DNA of 64,000 nt from Rutidosis leptorrhynchoides (lineage: Eukaryota > Streptophyta > Magnoliopsida > Asterales > Asteraceae): positions 507,271,001 to 507,335,000 of the forward strand of contig NC_092336.1 in the NCBI RefSeq assembly GCF_046630445.1. Reading direction: 5' to 3'. Under the pieces are notes generated by a model. The model ran no database searches. It saw only the letters and a list, made by a program, of their open reading frames with translations, and was not told the origin of the DNA. Position 1 is the first letter of the stretch; each line of letters begins with the position of its first letter. A program made the translations under genes and the position numbers. Shown one piece after another: positions 11,107 to 22,552 of this stretch.

Positions 11107-12559
11107 ATCTCTTAAAAGCCGGAAGCGCAACGCTAATAAAAAAAAAAGATTTTTTAGTTTACTTTTATTAAAATTCGTTTTTATAAAAATACGATTTAAA
11201 TATTCGAAAATATAAAAAGAAAAACAAAAATATAACTATTTTTAGAAGTTTGATAAATATTTAAGTTTTATAAAGTTTCTTTAGTTTGTAAAAATATAAG
11301 TTTTATTTAATTTATTTTATAAATATATTTTATAAATAAAAAAAAGACCGAAAAAAAATTTTAATATATATAAATCTATTTATAAGATATTTTTAAAATT
11401 ATAAAGTAGTTCTATTTTTATTTAAGTTTTTAAAATATAAGTTTTTTTTTATTATTTAAATATTTTGTTATAAACAGATTTTATAAACAGAAAATAAAAA
11501 AAAAACAAAGAAAAAACGCGTCGAATTTTAAATAACCTGTCAGTTGAAAACTGGAACCCCGCGACTCGCAGGGTTTGTTGCTTGGAATACCGCAACTCGC
11601 AGAGCTGCTCTGACGCGCTGACAGAAACCCTATTTTTGCTTTAATTACGGAGTAATATTATTTATTATTATTTTTAAACCCTAATTACTTTATTAGTTTA
11701 ATATAATTAGTTTTAATTTTTAATTAAATTGTATTTTAAATTTTAATTAGTTTTATTTATATATAAATTAATACTTTTATAAAATAAAAATATAAAAATA
11801 ATATTTTTATAAAAATTGAACTTTTTACAACTTTAAGATTATTTTTATATTTTGTATCTTTTTATTTGTTTTAGCGTAATATTTGTATTTTATCGCTCGT
11901 ACTTAGTTTTAAGTCATAGTTTTTGCCGTAGTTATTTTTATTTCTAGATTTTTAGGCTTTGTCATAAAATCCCTTAAGAGCTTTTTCTTTAGACTAAGAT
12001 TTAGGTGCTTTAGAATTTTGCGACGCCGTTTTTATATTTTAGTACCTTTTTAAGTTATTACCATTTGGGATATAGTTTTTCTTTTAAGCTTTAATATTTT
12101 TAGACGCAACTTTTAATTCTTAGTTTTTAATTCCTTTTTAAGTTTCGAAGCGCTACTTTCTTATTTTTATTTTTCGACGCCTATTATTTTTCGATATTTT
12201 TCGACGCACTTCTTTTTCTTTCTTATTTCTCGACGCTTTAGTTTTTTTAGGACTTAGAAATTTTCTCTATTTCTTATCTAATATCTCAAACGGAAAGAAA
12301 AATTATTTAAGTGGTTAAATTAATGGACGTTGACAATTTTCTACTTCGTAGTAATAGTTGGATTTGTTAGTGGCTGAGTTGTGAGCTTCCGATTTAAAGG
12401 GTTCTGGCTCCCTGCTGCATCTTTTGACTATTCGAAACGTGGGCAAAAGCAGAAAAGTCTATTAATTGGACAACTTATATAAGTTTTTCTATTTTTATAA
12501 CTAATATGATAATTAGTAAATGCACCACATTGTAGCTAAAATTTGGCCATCGCAATAAA
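11107..12559 (+). other. Long untranslated leader of the Athila-like element
   Basis: No ORF of note. It is extremely A/T-rich. It carries two divergent relatives of the LTR hairpin module (CCCGCGACTCGCAGGG near 11557-11575 and ACCGCAACTCGCAGAGC near 11589-11606). Further on are repeated 'cgacgc' motifs in T-rich sequence (12010-12230). Confidence 0.6.
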
Positions 12560-13705
12560 ATGGAAAATTTTGAAAACAAGGCTATGGAAACTCTTTTTGA
12601 TATCCAAAATCAATTAAATCAATACTCTCAAACGGGTGTTGATGACAATTCGTTCGGTCAATCTTGGATTACGAATGACGAAACAATAACTGGTTGTGAA
12701 ATCTGTGGAGATTATCACTCAACATGGGAATGTTATTATTACGTTCCTATGGAAAATTACGTACCCACGGAACCTGAATGGAATGATTATGAAGAATACA
12801 ATTCAAATTGGGATTATTCCCAAGAATATTTCCAAACTCAACAACCAGTAGACGCGGAAAATTACGTGTCTGAAAATTTATTAGACAATATGAAAATCAA
12901 ACTCGAAGAACTTGATGCTCAAAATGAACAAATGAGAGAGTTTGTAAATAGGCAAGCTGAAACTCTATCAGATTACACACCTGTTGATCTGAGGAGTCGT
13001 GTGCAAGAAAATCTCATATCATCGAATTTTGATGAATTCGAGAGCTCCGAAATCACCAACTATCCCGATGATACTTTTTATTCAGTTTTACCAATTTCAC
13101 AACATATCGACACATTAGCCTCTACCGACGAAATCATCGATCCATCTATGAATGAAGAAGAAGTAAGGGTGACCAATTGGTACTCTTGGAAAAACGATAA
13201 CGTTGAAAATTTTACCCCCGATACTAAAATAGTGGGACCGATAAGTACCGTTAATGAAGAAGAATCTACTTCGATCCCGAAATTCACCATTCCACAACCT
13301 TCCAACCCAATATTCTCAATAGACGAGTCATCTACCGAAGATGAACTACGAGCTTTAATAGATAATGACACCTCGGATTTCACCCAAATGGGTAATAGAG
13401 GTGAAAACTTTGATCCCGAGAATAAACGGAAGGAAATGTTAGGAATTGTCCACCCTATAGTATGTATGTCGGTGTATATCGATCCATTTGACCAAGAACC
13501 AGAAAAGAGATATATCCATTTACTAAAAGCTACACTTAAAAAAGAATTAAGTAGTGATGATCTGGTGGGTCTAAACTTTAAACCCATTGATATATTTTAT
13601 ACCACCCGAGATGTAAATAACTGGCTCACTATTTTAATTCGTGGAACTTATTCTACCGACTTCACATGTCGTCAGCTAAGTGTGGGGAAGTTTAACCCCA
13701 CTTAA
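12560..13705 (+). CDS. Acidic gag-like protein with one zinc-knuckle-like motif
   Basis: 381 codons, ATG at 12560, TAA at 13703-13705, the only substantial ORF of this 8.4 kb element. Residues 46-58 read CEICGDYHSTWEC, a CX2CX3HX4C pattern close to the knuckle seen in Athila/Ogre-type Gag proteins. The rest is acidic and rich in Asn, Glu, Ser and Tyr; a predicted helix (DNMKIKLEELDAQNEQMREFV, about 109-129) may form a coiled coil. The C-terminal 90 residues (GIVHPIVCMSVYIDPFDQEPEKRYI...) are less acidic and look folded, but I do not recognise them. I infer a relic or diverged Gag that binds element RNA; no protease or reverse transcriptase follows. The intact frame could mean a maintained function, or simply youth. 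Confidence 0.6.
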   Translation: MENFENKAMETLFDIQNQLNQYSQTGVDDNSFGQSWITNDETITGCEICGDYHSTWECYYYVPMENYVPTEPEWNDYEEYNSNWDYSQEYFQTQQPVDAENYVSENLLDNMKIKLEELDAQNEQMREFVNRQAETLSDYTPVDLRSRVQENLISSNFDEFESSEITNYPDDTFYSVLPISQHIDTLASTDEIIDPSMNEEEVRVTNWYSWKNDNVENFTPDTKIVGPISTVNEEESTSIPKFTIPQPSNPIFSIDESSTEDELRALIDNDTSDFTQMGNRGENFDPENKRKEMLGIVHPIVCMSVYIDPFDQEPEKRYIHLLKATLKKELSSDDLVGLNFKPIDIFYTTRDVNNWLTILIRGTYSTDFTCRQLSVGKFNPT

Positions 13706-15669
13706 CGTTAAAATCGGGGTTCGGGTTAGTGCATAACTCGTTAAATAAACATGCATAATAAGTAAGGGTAAAAGACGCATTTTCAAATATTAGCAAACAG
13801 TTCAGAAAATCAACCATTTTTGAAAAGAAAAAAAAAGCATGTGTGATAAAACAAGAAGGAATGAACGATGAGGCGCGCCATCTATCATTCGACGAGCTTT
13901 GTAATTACAAACTGGGTATTTTCAATCACTTTTCTACACTAATCACCCTCATGAATTTATAATTATAGTCTGATTTCATGCAAATGAGGGCATTGCATGA
14001 TCTTAAGTGTGGGGAAGGGTTATAAATTCTCTCGGGTTTGCACTTAGTTTATTTGCCAAATTTTGTGAAAATTTTTAAAAAAATTTCAAATAAATGAATT
14101 CAAAATCATGTTTATACATATTTATGAACGATAAAAATTAGGTGTTAATACCAAAATTATCGTTACCTCGGAAAGGACATAAATTGAGAAACAACTAAAA
14201 CGCTTGAATTTATTTATTAGGATATAAAAAGACGCATGAAAAAAGCCAAGTGTGGGGAGAATGTACCAAGTTATTCAATTAAAAACTATCTATCACATTT
14301 TTCTGTAAAGTTTATTGCAGATGCTTTTGTTTTGGACTAAATTAACTATTTTACCCGATGAAAGAAAAGAAAAGATGGATCTACATGATGAATCAATTCC
14401 ATCATTAAAAGGAAGTAAAGTCTTCTGAAAAAGACACGCGCTTCTTGATTTAGGTCAAGAAGTTGTCGTCCAGACCAGCTGTAGGTTGACGAAAAATCTA
14501 GAAAAGTCATCACTAAAATCAGCAGGAAATCCACGGACCTCAGCATCAAACAGGGTCGTCAAGTGGTCAGATTTATCCTAACCATGAGAAGGATTTATCT
14601 CGTACAATGGGGGGGACACCGTGCAAATTAGCTTGATAAGACTAATGAATCAGATCCCCAGAAAGGATAATCTCCTTAAAGATTAAAAATCAGCTTTTAA
14701 GACTGATATTACTCAATCCTTGAGATTGACCTTAAAGATTGAGAATTCAAACTCATGGAATTCAATGATATCTAAACTCGAGCTTGAACGAGAAAATATT
14801 TTGATTAAAATTATAAACCGATTTGTTTTCTGAAAACCCATTTTCAATGCGTTCATTACCATTGAACGTAAAATCCTAGGAATTCACCTGGAATTCATTA
14901 GGTCACCTGAACCAAATCGGGTGTCAACCGTAAGAACGGTGGTTGCATAGCATGGTCGAAGACAGGACCTTGTGCCAGATCGAAAAATTATAAGGGTGAG
15001 CTTTACTATTGCTCCTACAAAGGATAGTAATTGTGTCCGACACGTTATAGACCATAATTAAAAGCATGTCAGGGGACATTGCCTTAACAGTTGCTTGTTC
15101 AACGCTTTCCTTTACAACCGGACGGTAGTTTATCGAAAGGTAATATACGGAGCAAGTATACTGGACGTGTTGCTTTCCCAATACAAGGTTAGCAAGTGGG
15201 TGATACAAAACCATAAGTTTTGAGCTAAAATTTTCAAATCTAAAACCCAAAAAACCCACAAAAATATTTTGCAAACACCGGTGAAGGGTTATTCCGGAAA
15301 ACTTATCTAGGGTAAAAGCTAGATTGAATTTTCAAAAGATCAAATGTTTTCATAAAGATCCAATTTCCTTAAGGATCTAAATTTTCATAGTCATGTGGGA
15401 CTGTAAACCGCCTTTCAAATGTGCACTTTGCTTTGGAAACCGAAAGTAAATTGGCTATTTGATTGCAAGTGTCGTTGACTTAAACCCGAGGCAACTGTGG
15501 ATGACACACCCACCTTTAACCATGGTTCTATCGTTATTATCATTGTTTATACCACCATATCAAAATCACTGATGTACAAAGTGTGATGAATAAAAAAGTG
15601 ATTCATGTATGTTTTTATTTCAAGTTCTGTATTGCTTGAGGACAAGCAACGCTCAAGTGTGGGGATATT
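13706..15669 (+). other. 3' internal non-coding region of the Athila-like element
   Basis: No credible ORF. The phrase AAGTGTGGGGA or a close variant recurs at about 13678, 14004, 14247 and 15653, the last being the PPT immediately before the 3' LTR. A GGCGCGCC octamer sits at 13872-13879. The region may derive from the pol and post-pol parts of a full element. Confidence 0.6.
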
Positions 15670-16282
15670 TGATAAGGCTAAAAAGAAACATATATTTCAT
15701 AGCAATATCCCTCCTAAATAATAGGTTTTCATATATAATTGTATTATATTTTTATTTTAATTGTTTAAATAAATAAGTGCGAAGACAAAAGGCAAAAACG
15801 AAGATTTGAAGACAAAAACGTCCAAAAAGCTCAAATGTACAAGATACAATTCAAAAGGTTCAATTTATTGATGAAAAACGTCTAAAAATGATAAGAGTAC
15901 AAGTTACAAAATGCAAAGTACAAGATATTAAATTATACGAAAGGACGTTCGAAAATTCGGAACCGGTACACGAGCCAACTATCAACGCCCGACGCAATGG
16001 ACCAAAAATTACAAGTCTACTATGCACAAGAATATAATATAATATATAAATAATTATATTAATTATTTATATTTTATATTTATATATTTATTATGTCGAC
16101 AAGCTAGGAGCCAAAAGTTTGTGAGCTGGATTTTCAAACTCCACGACTCGCGGAGTTTGAAGGCTTAAAACTCCACGACTCGCGGAGCTGTCAGAAATCA
16201 AAATGCCTATAAAAGACCACGAATTCTGCGAGTTTAAATATAAATAATAATAATAATAATAATACTCTGTAATAAATAAATA

Positions 16283-16372
<90 letters not shown>

Positions 16373-17598
16373 TAGTATAGGGTAGTTTTATATTAGATTA
16401 GTTCGGGTTATGTAAAGGTTATTTTACGGGTTTTTGAAGTCGAAATTCTGTCCGTGTAACACTATGCGATAAATACTCAATGTAAGTTATGTTCTCCTTT
16501 TTAAATTAATGTCTCGTACTTAAGTTATTATTATGCTTATTTGAGCTAAAGTAATCATGATGTTGGACTAAATATTAAAGACGGGGTAATTGGGCTTTGT
16601 ACCATAATTGGGGTTTGGACAAAAGAACGACACTTGTGGAAATTAGACTATGGGCTATTAATGGGCTTTATATTTGTTTAGCTAAATGATAGTTTGTTAA
16701 TTTTAATATAAAGATTTACAATTGGACGTACCTATAAATAACCATATACACTCGATCGGACACGATGGGCGGGATATTTATATGTACGAATAATCGTTCA
16801 TTTAACCGGATATGGGAATGGATTAATAGTCTATGGAATTATTAAAACATGGGTGAAATTATGTACAAGGACACTTGGCATAATTGATAACAAAGTATTA
16901 AAACCTTGGGTTACACGCAGTTGATATCCTGGTGTAATTATTAAACAAAGTATTAAAACCTTGTTACAGTTTAAGTCCCCAATTAGTTGGAATATTTGAC
17001 TTCGGGTATAAGGATAATTTGACGAGGACACTCGCACTTTATATTTATGACTGATGGACTGTTATGGAAAAAAACCAGACGGACATATTAAATAATCCAG
17101 GACAAAGGATAATTAACCCATGGGCATAAAACTAAAATCAACACGTCAACCATCATGGTTACGGAAGTTTAAATAAGCATAATATATTTTATTTCATATT
17201 TCCTCGTACTTTTATTTATTGTCATTTTAATTATTGTTATTTATTTTATATTGTTAGTTAAATATCGTCATTTACTTTACGCTTCGCTTAAAATATAAAA
17301 TCGACAAACCGGTCATTAAACGGTAAACCCCCTTTTATATATTATTAATATAATATATTTTGTACAAATATAATTGTTTAAAAATATAGTGTGCAATAAG
17401 CCCGCTCCCTGTGGAACGAACCGGACTTACTAAAAACTATACTACTCTACGATTAGGTACACTGCCTATAGTGTTGTAGCAAGGTTTAGGTATATCCATT
17501 CTCTAAATAAATAAATATCTTGTGTAAAATTGTATCGTATTTAATAGTATTTCCTTGTAAAATTTAATAGTATTTTATACCCCTTAGCTTTGACATCA
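15670..17598 (+). repeat. 3' LTR of the Athila-like element
   Basis: 1,929 bp; partner of 9199-11080. The extra length is due to an expanded TA tract at about 16288-16364. TATA box copy at 16208-16214. It ends TTTGACATCA and is followed by the target duplication ACAAC. Confidence 0.92.
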
Positions 17599-18166
17599 AC
17601 AACCATCTTCACCACCTCTTAAACACCATAAAACACCATGACAAATCATCACCACTGTTGTGAACTGCTTACTGTTTCTGCTACCCTTCGAACACCCACA
17701 ACCCACAACAAAACCCATCGTCTTTATCGATTCATCATGTCACCACCACTTCACCATAACCGCTACCTTTGTGACCTAACCTTTTTGCTCGACAACAATC
17801 AACATCAACGCAAACCACCTCCTGTGCATTTATCTTTTTCATGTTTTAATTTCTGTTTTGGTTTTTGATGTGAACCGAAACCATCATTGAATAACTTATT
17901 TATTATATATAATGAGTGTGATACATGATAGAAAAGGACCCATGTCAATCAATTGGAGAAAGTAGCAGACAAAGTTGTTTCTTGAAATTAGTATGAGTAA
18001 TATAATTATATTACGTTCACATTTGATTAAGTTGAAAAACCAACAAATTCAAATCCATTTAGGCTGTGACCAACTTGGGGTTGGTGATGCTCGATCAAAA
18101 AAAAAAGAAGGGGACAAGAAAATACACAAAGGACTTCTACCTTTTATTAATATATTACACCCACTG

Positions 18167-18221
<55 letters not shown>

Positions 18222-18341
18222 AACACATAATAGAGTCCAAAAACCTTGCAACTATTTCGGATGGTGATGATTATCAGCATACATCGTGATTGGAGATGGA
18301 GAACGTTAAGAATGATGAAGAGGAGATAACACGATGATAAT
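17599..18341 (+). repeat. Middle LTR of the tandem element, segment 2 of 3
   Basis: It continues the LTR interrupted at 9198 and matches about 38694-39395. It is CACC-rich at first, then has a TA tract at 18168-18219 that is only about 16 bases at the matching place in the right LTR (about 39260-39275). It ends at the insertion of the 13.1 kb element; target duplication ATAAT (18337-18341). Confidence 0.85.
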
Positions 18342-21300
18342 TGTAGTGACCCGAACTTTTCCATGTATATATATATTAATTGAGATTGATATTTACATGA
18401 TTAAATGTTTCCAACATGTTAAGCAATCAAACTTGTTAAGACTTGATTAATTGAAATATGTTTCATATAGACAATTGACCACCCAAGTTGACCGGCGATT
18501 CACGAACGTTAAAACTTGTAAAAATGACATGACGATATATATATGGATATACATATGGTTAACGTGAGATTATGATAAGTAAGTATCTCCATAAGTATAT
18601 TAACAATGAGTTATATACATATAATCAAGACTACTAACTTAAGGATTTCGAAACGAGACATATATGTAACGATTATCGTTGTAACGACATTTAAATGTAT
18701 ATATATCATATTAAGATATATTAATATATCATAATATCATGATAACATAATAATTTAACATCTCATTAGATATAATAAACAATGGGTTAACAACATTAAT
18801 TGAGATCGTTAACTTAAAGGTTTCAAAACAACACTTACATGTAACGACTAACGATGACTTAACGACTCAGTTAAAATGTATATACATGTAGTGTATTTAG
18901 ATGTATTAAAATACTTTTGGAAGACTTCAATACATATATCAAAACACTCATACTTAACGAAAATGGTTACAGTTACTTTCCCATTCTTTTCTTTCATCAA
19001 GAATTCTAGTCGTATTCTTACCCGTATTATACACAGCTTCAAAACGTAATTACTATGGGTATATACCAATAGGAACTAGCATGGGATTCCACTCTTGATT
19101 ATGTCATGTATGACTAATCAATTTTAACTTCTACCATGAGCTAGTCAACTAACTAGAACTCTTTTTAACCCCACTCACCACTCACCAATTACCACTCATC
19201 ATTCACTCCATTTCACTTCCAATTCTCTTTCTAATTCTCTCTCAACACACACACACTATTATGAACGTATTTTTCCAGTAGTTAATCATCATCTTCATCA
19301 AAAATCACTTCAAGAATCAAGCTATAATCATCATAGGAAGAACACTTCAAGAACACTTCAAAAATCCCTTCAAGTTTACTAATTTACTTCCAAGCTTTCT
19401 AATCCATTCCAAGTAATCATCTAAGATCAAGAAACCTTTGTTACATACAGTAGGTTATCTTTCTTATTCAAGGTAATATTCATATTCAAACTTTGATTCA
19501 ATTTCTATAACTATAAACTATCTTAATTCGAGTAAAAATCTTACTTGAACTTGTTTTTGTGTCATGATCCTACTTCAAGAACTTTCAAGCCATCCAAGAT
19601 CCTTTGAAGCTAGATCATTTCTTGTCACTTCCAGTAGGTTTACCTACTAAACTTGAGGTAGTAATGATGTTCATAACATCATTCGATTCATATATATAAA
19701 ACTATCTTATTCGAAGGTTTAAACTCGTAATCACTAGAACATAGTTTAGTTAATTCTAAACTTGTTCGCAAACAAAAGTTAATCCTTCTAAATTGACTTT
19801 TAAAATTAACTAAACACATGTTCTATATCTATATTATATGCTAACTTAATGATTTAAAACCTGGAAACACGAAAAACACCGTAAAACCGGATTTACGCCG
19901 TCGTAGTAACACCGCGGGCTGTTTTGGGTTAGTTAATTAAAAACTATGATAAACTTTGATTTAAAATTTGTTATTCTGAGAAAATGATTTTTATTATGAA
20001 CATGAAACTATATCCAAAAATTATGGTTAAACTCAAAGTGGAAGTATGTTTTCTAAAATGGTCATCTAGACGTCGTTCTTTCGACTGAAATGACTACCTT
20101 TACAAAAACGACTTGTAACTTATTTTTTTGACTATAAACCTATACTTTTTCTGTTTAGATTCATAAAATAGAGTTCAATATGAAACCATAGCAATTTGAT
20201 TCACTCAAAACGGATTTAAAATGAAGAAGTTATTTGTAAAACAAGATTGGATAATTTTTCTCATTTTAGCTACGTGAAAATTGGTAACAAATCTATTCCA
20301 ACCATAACTTAATCAACTTGTATTGTATATTATGTAATCTTGAGATACCATAGACACGTATACAATGTTTCGACCTATCATGTCGACACATCTATATATA
20401 TTTCGGAACAACCATAGACACTCTATATGTGAATGTTGGAGTTAGTTATACAGGGTTGAGGTTGATTCCAAAATATATATAGTTTGAGTTGTGATCAATA
20501 CTGAGATACGTATACACTGGGTCGTGGATTGATTCAAGATAATATTTATCGATTTATTTCTGTACATCTAACTGTGGACAACTAGTTGTAGGTTACTAAC
20601 GAGGACAGCTGACTTAATAAACTTAAAACATCAAAATATATTAAAAGTGTTGTAAATATATTTTGAACATACTTTAATATACATGTATATATTGTTATAG
20701 GTTCGTGAATCAATAGTGGCCAAGTCTTACTTCTCGACGAAGTAAAAATCTGTGAAAGTGAGTTATAGTCCCACTTTTAAAATCTAATATTTTTGGGATG
20801 AGAATACATGCAGGTTTTATAAATGATTTACAAAATAGACACAAGTACGTGAAACTATATTCTATGGTTGAATTATCGAAATCGAATATGCCCCTTTTTA
20901 TTAAGTCTGGTAATCTAAGAATTACGGAACAGACACCCTAATTGACGCGAATCCTAAAGATAGATCTATTGGGCCTAACAAACCCCATCCAAAGTACCGG
21001 ATGCTTTAGTACTTCGAAATTTATATCATATCCGAAGGGTGTCCCGGAATGATGGGGATATTCTTATATATGCATCTTGTTAATGTCGGTTACCAGGTGT
21101 TCACCATATGAATGATTTTTATCTCTATGTATGGGATATATATTGAAATATGAAATCTTGTGGTTTATTGTTACAATTTGATATATATAGGTTAAACCTA
21201 TAACTCACCAACATTTTTGTTGACGTTTAAAGCATGTTTATTCTCAGGTGAATACTAAGAGCTTCCGCTGTTGCATACTAAAATAAGGACAAGATTTGGA

Positions 21301-21591
21301 GTCCATGTTTGTATGATACTGTGTAAAAACTGCATTCAAGAAACTGATTTCGATGTAACATAATTGTATTGTAAACCATTATGTAATGGTCGTGTGTAAA
21401 CAGGATATTTTAGATTATCATTATTTGATAATCTACGTAAAGCTTTTTAAACCTTTATTTATGAAATAAAGGTTATGGTTTGTTTTAAAAATGAATGCAG
21501 TCTTTGAAAAACGTCTCATATAGAGGTCAAAACCTCGCAACGAAATCAATTAATATGGAACGTATTTAATCAATAAGAACAGGACATTTCA
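18342..21591 (+). repeat. 5' LTR of the F-box gypsy element
   Basis: 3,250 bp, starts TGTAGTGACCCGAAC and ends GGACATTTCA. It differs from 28206-31456 by scattered substitutions only. A CT/CA-rich stretch (about 19160-19260, CTCACCACTCACC...CTCTCAACACACAC) resembles a plant 5' UTR and may follow the transcription start. The 3' third carries blocks conserved in the other gypsy LTRs of the window (tttgggatgagaata near 20794; tcaccaac...gttgac near 21206; tttattctcaggt near 21237). No clear single TATA box can be chosen among many TATATA runs. Confidence 0.93.
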
Positions 21592-21593
21592 GT

Positions 21594-21605
21594 TGGTATC
21601 CGAGC
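21594..21605 (+). other. Primer binding site, tRNA-iMet type
   Basis: TGGTATCCGAGC, two bases after the LTR; the canonical iMet site is TGGTATCAGAGC, so there is one mismatch. The second copy of the family has the same variant (45756-45767 on the minus strand), so the mismatch belongs to the family. Confidence 0.85.
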
Positions 21606-21668
21606 GTTGGTCTTAGAGAACCAGAATTTTGCATTAGTGTGTCTTATTGAGTTTGTTAGGATGCATTA

Positions 21669-21674
21669 GTGAGT
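21669..21674 (+). promoter_or_regulatory. Candidate splice donor in the conserved leader
   Basis: GTGAGT within 'aggatgcattagtgagtctgg'. The same words stand in the leader of the tandem non-autonomous element at about 34004-34024. The leader between PBS and this point is conserved between the two families, which would also suit an RNA packaging signal. The splice role is an inference. Confidence 0.3.
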
Positions 21675-21800
21675 CTGGACTTCGACCGTGTTTACTTGAA
21701 AAATGATTGCTTAACAAATTTTGTTGAAAACTATATATTTTTAACATGTGAATATTATGTGGTATATTAATCTCTTAACGCGTTTGATATTATGTGATAG

Positions 21801-22415
21801 ATGTCTACCTCTAGAACAAGTCCCATTGACTCACCTAATAATAATGAAGAGTCAAATGTAAATTGGAATGATTCGTGGACTGATTCACAAGTTCCCGAAG
21901 AGGAACCGGAAGAAGAGTCGGAACCAGAAGAAGAATCGAAACCGGAAGAAGAATCAGAACCGGATGAAGAAATAGAACCGGTGGGGGAAATAATAAAACG
22001 GTTGAGTAAAAGAAAATCCTCAACCAACCGACCAAGGTTAATTATGGTCAATGGTGTTTCCGCTAAGGAAGCAAAATATTGGGAGGATTACCAATTCTCC
22101 GATGAATCGGATTCTGACGAGAATTCTGATGATGTTATAGAAATTACCCCAACTGAATTTAAAAAGGCAAAAGAAAATAATAAGGGAAAGGGCATAAAAA
22201 TAGAGAAATCTAATTCCAACCCCGATGAACTTTATATGTATCGTCAAGCCCCGAAGTCCTTAAGTTGTAACAATGACCCGGGAACCTCTAAACCACCAGG
22301 TTTTTCTAAACCAATGTGGAAAACGACGGCTCGTATTAGGGGAACATCATATATCCCTAGAAACTTGGCAAAACGAACCAAAACCGAAGAAGAAGAAACA
22401 AGCGAGTCGGAATAA
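21801..22415 (+). CDS. Acidic accessory protein of the F-box gypsy element
   Basis: 204 codons, ATG 21801, stop 22413-22415. Residues about 31-60 are a Glu/Ser/Pro repeat (PEEEPEEESEPEEES), followed by a basic patch (KRLSKRKSS), another acidic Ser/Asp segment (FSDESDSDENSDD) and a basic, Pro-containing C-terminus (TSKPPGFSKPMW...RNLAKRTKTEEEE). It is probably largely disordered. The second copy (44946-45560) has the same length with about 21 substitutions by my count, mostly in the middle; the first 41 residues are identical and the last 42 differ at one. The ATG follows directly after a branch-point-like CTTAAC (21774-21779) and an AG at 21799-21800. I recognise no family. A role in chromatin or RNA interaction would fit the charge pattern but is a guess. 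Confidence 0.7.
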   Translation: MSTSRTSPIDSPNNNEESNVNWNDSWTDSQVPEEEPEEESEPEEESKPEEESEPDEEIEPVGEIIKRLSKRKSSTNRPRLIMVNGVSAKEAKYWEDYQFSDESDSDENSDDVIEITPTEFKKAKENNKGKGIKIEKSNSNPDELYMYRQAPKSLSCNNDPGTSKPPGFSKPMWKTTARIRGTSYIPRNLAKRTKTEEEETSESE

Positions 22416-22536
22416 GATAGTTGTATTCGTGTGGTGTAATATATGTAATATAGTGTGCTTATGCTTTATGATATATGTAAAAATTGCTTGTATTAATAAG
22501 TATTTTTTTTATGAATCTAACTCTTGTCTATTTTAC

Positions 22537-22538
22537 AG
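22537..22538 (+). promoter_or_regulatory. Candidate 3' splice site before the F-box ORF
   Basis: CTAAC (22517-22521) followed by CTTGTCTATTTTACAG: a branch-point-like sequence, pyrimidine-rich tract and AG, 14 bases before the F-box ATG. The same sequence is conserved in the second copy (about 44823-44839, minus strand). Similar signals precede the acidic ORF and gag. Confidence 0.4.
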
Positions 22539-22552
22539 TATAAAAACACAAA

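Larger units (their letters stand above)
9199..17598 (+). mobile_element. Complete Athila-like non-autonomous LTR retrotransposon (8.4 kb)
   Basis: It has two LTRs (TGATAAGG...TTGACATCA), a tRNA-Asp-type primer site (TGGCGCCGCTGCCGGGGA), one ORF with a zinc-knuckle-like motif, and a 3' end 'AGTGTGGGGATATT' before the 3' LTR. It is flanked by perfect 5-bp target duplications ACAAC (9194-9198 and 17599-17603). The primer site and the GTGTGGGGAT ending are typical of plant Athila/Ogre-type gypsy elements. No pol domains are visible in the 4.6 kb internal region, so it needs a helper. It sits inside the middle LTR of the tandem element and is therefore younger than that LTR. Confidence 0.9.

Noticed and set aside
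13078-13587. 169-codon minus-strand frame opposite the Athila-like ORF
   Set aside because: A shadow of the + strand ORF; no start context and no similarity.
18848-19069. Minus-strand open frame in the F-box LTR, repeated at 28712-28933
   Set aside because: It lies in both LTRs of one element and is broken in the LTR of the second copy; it overlaps the likely promoter/UTR.
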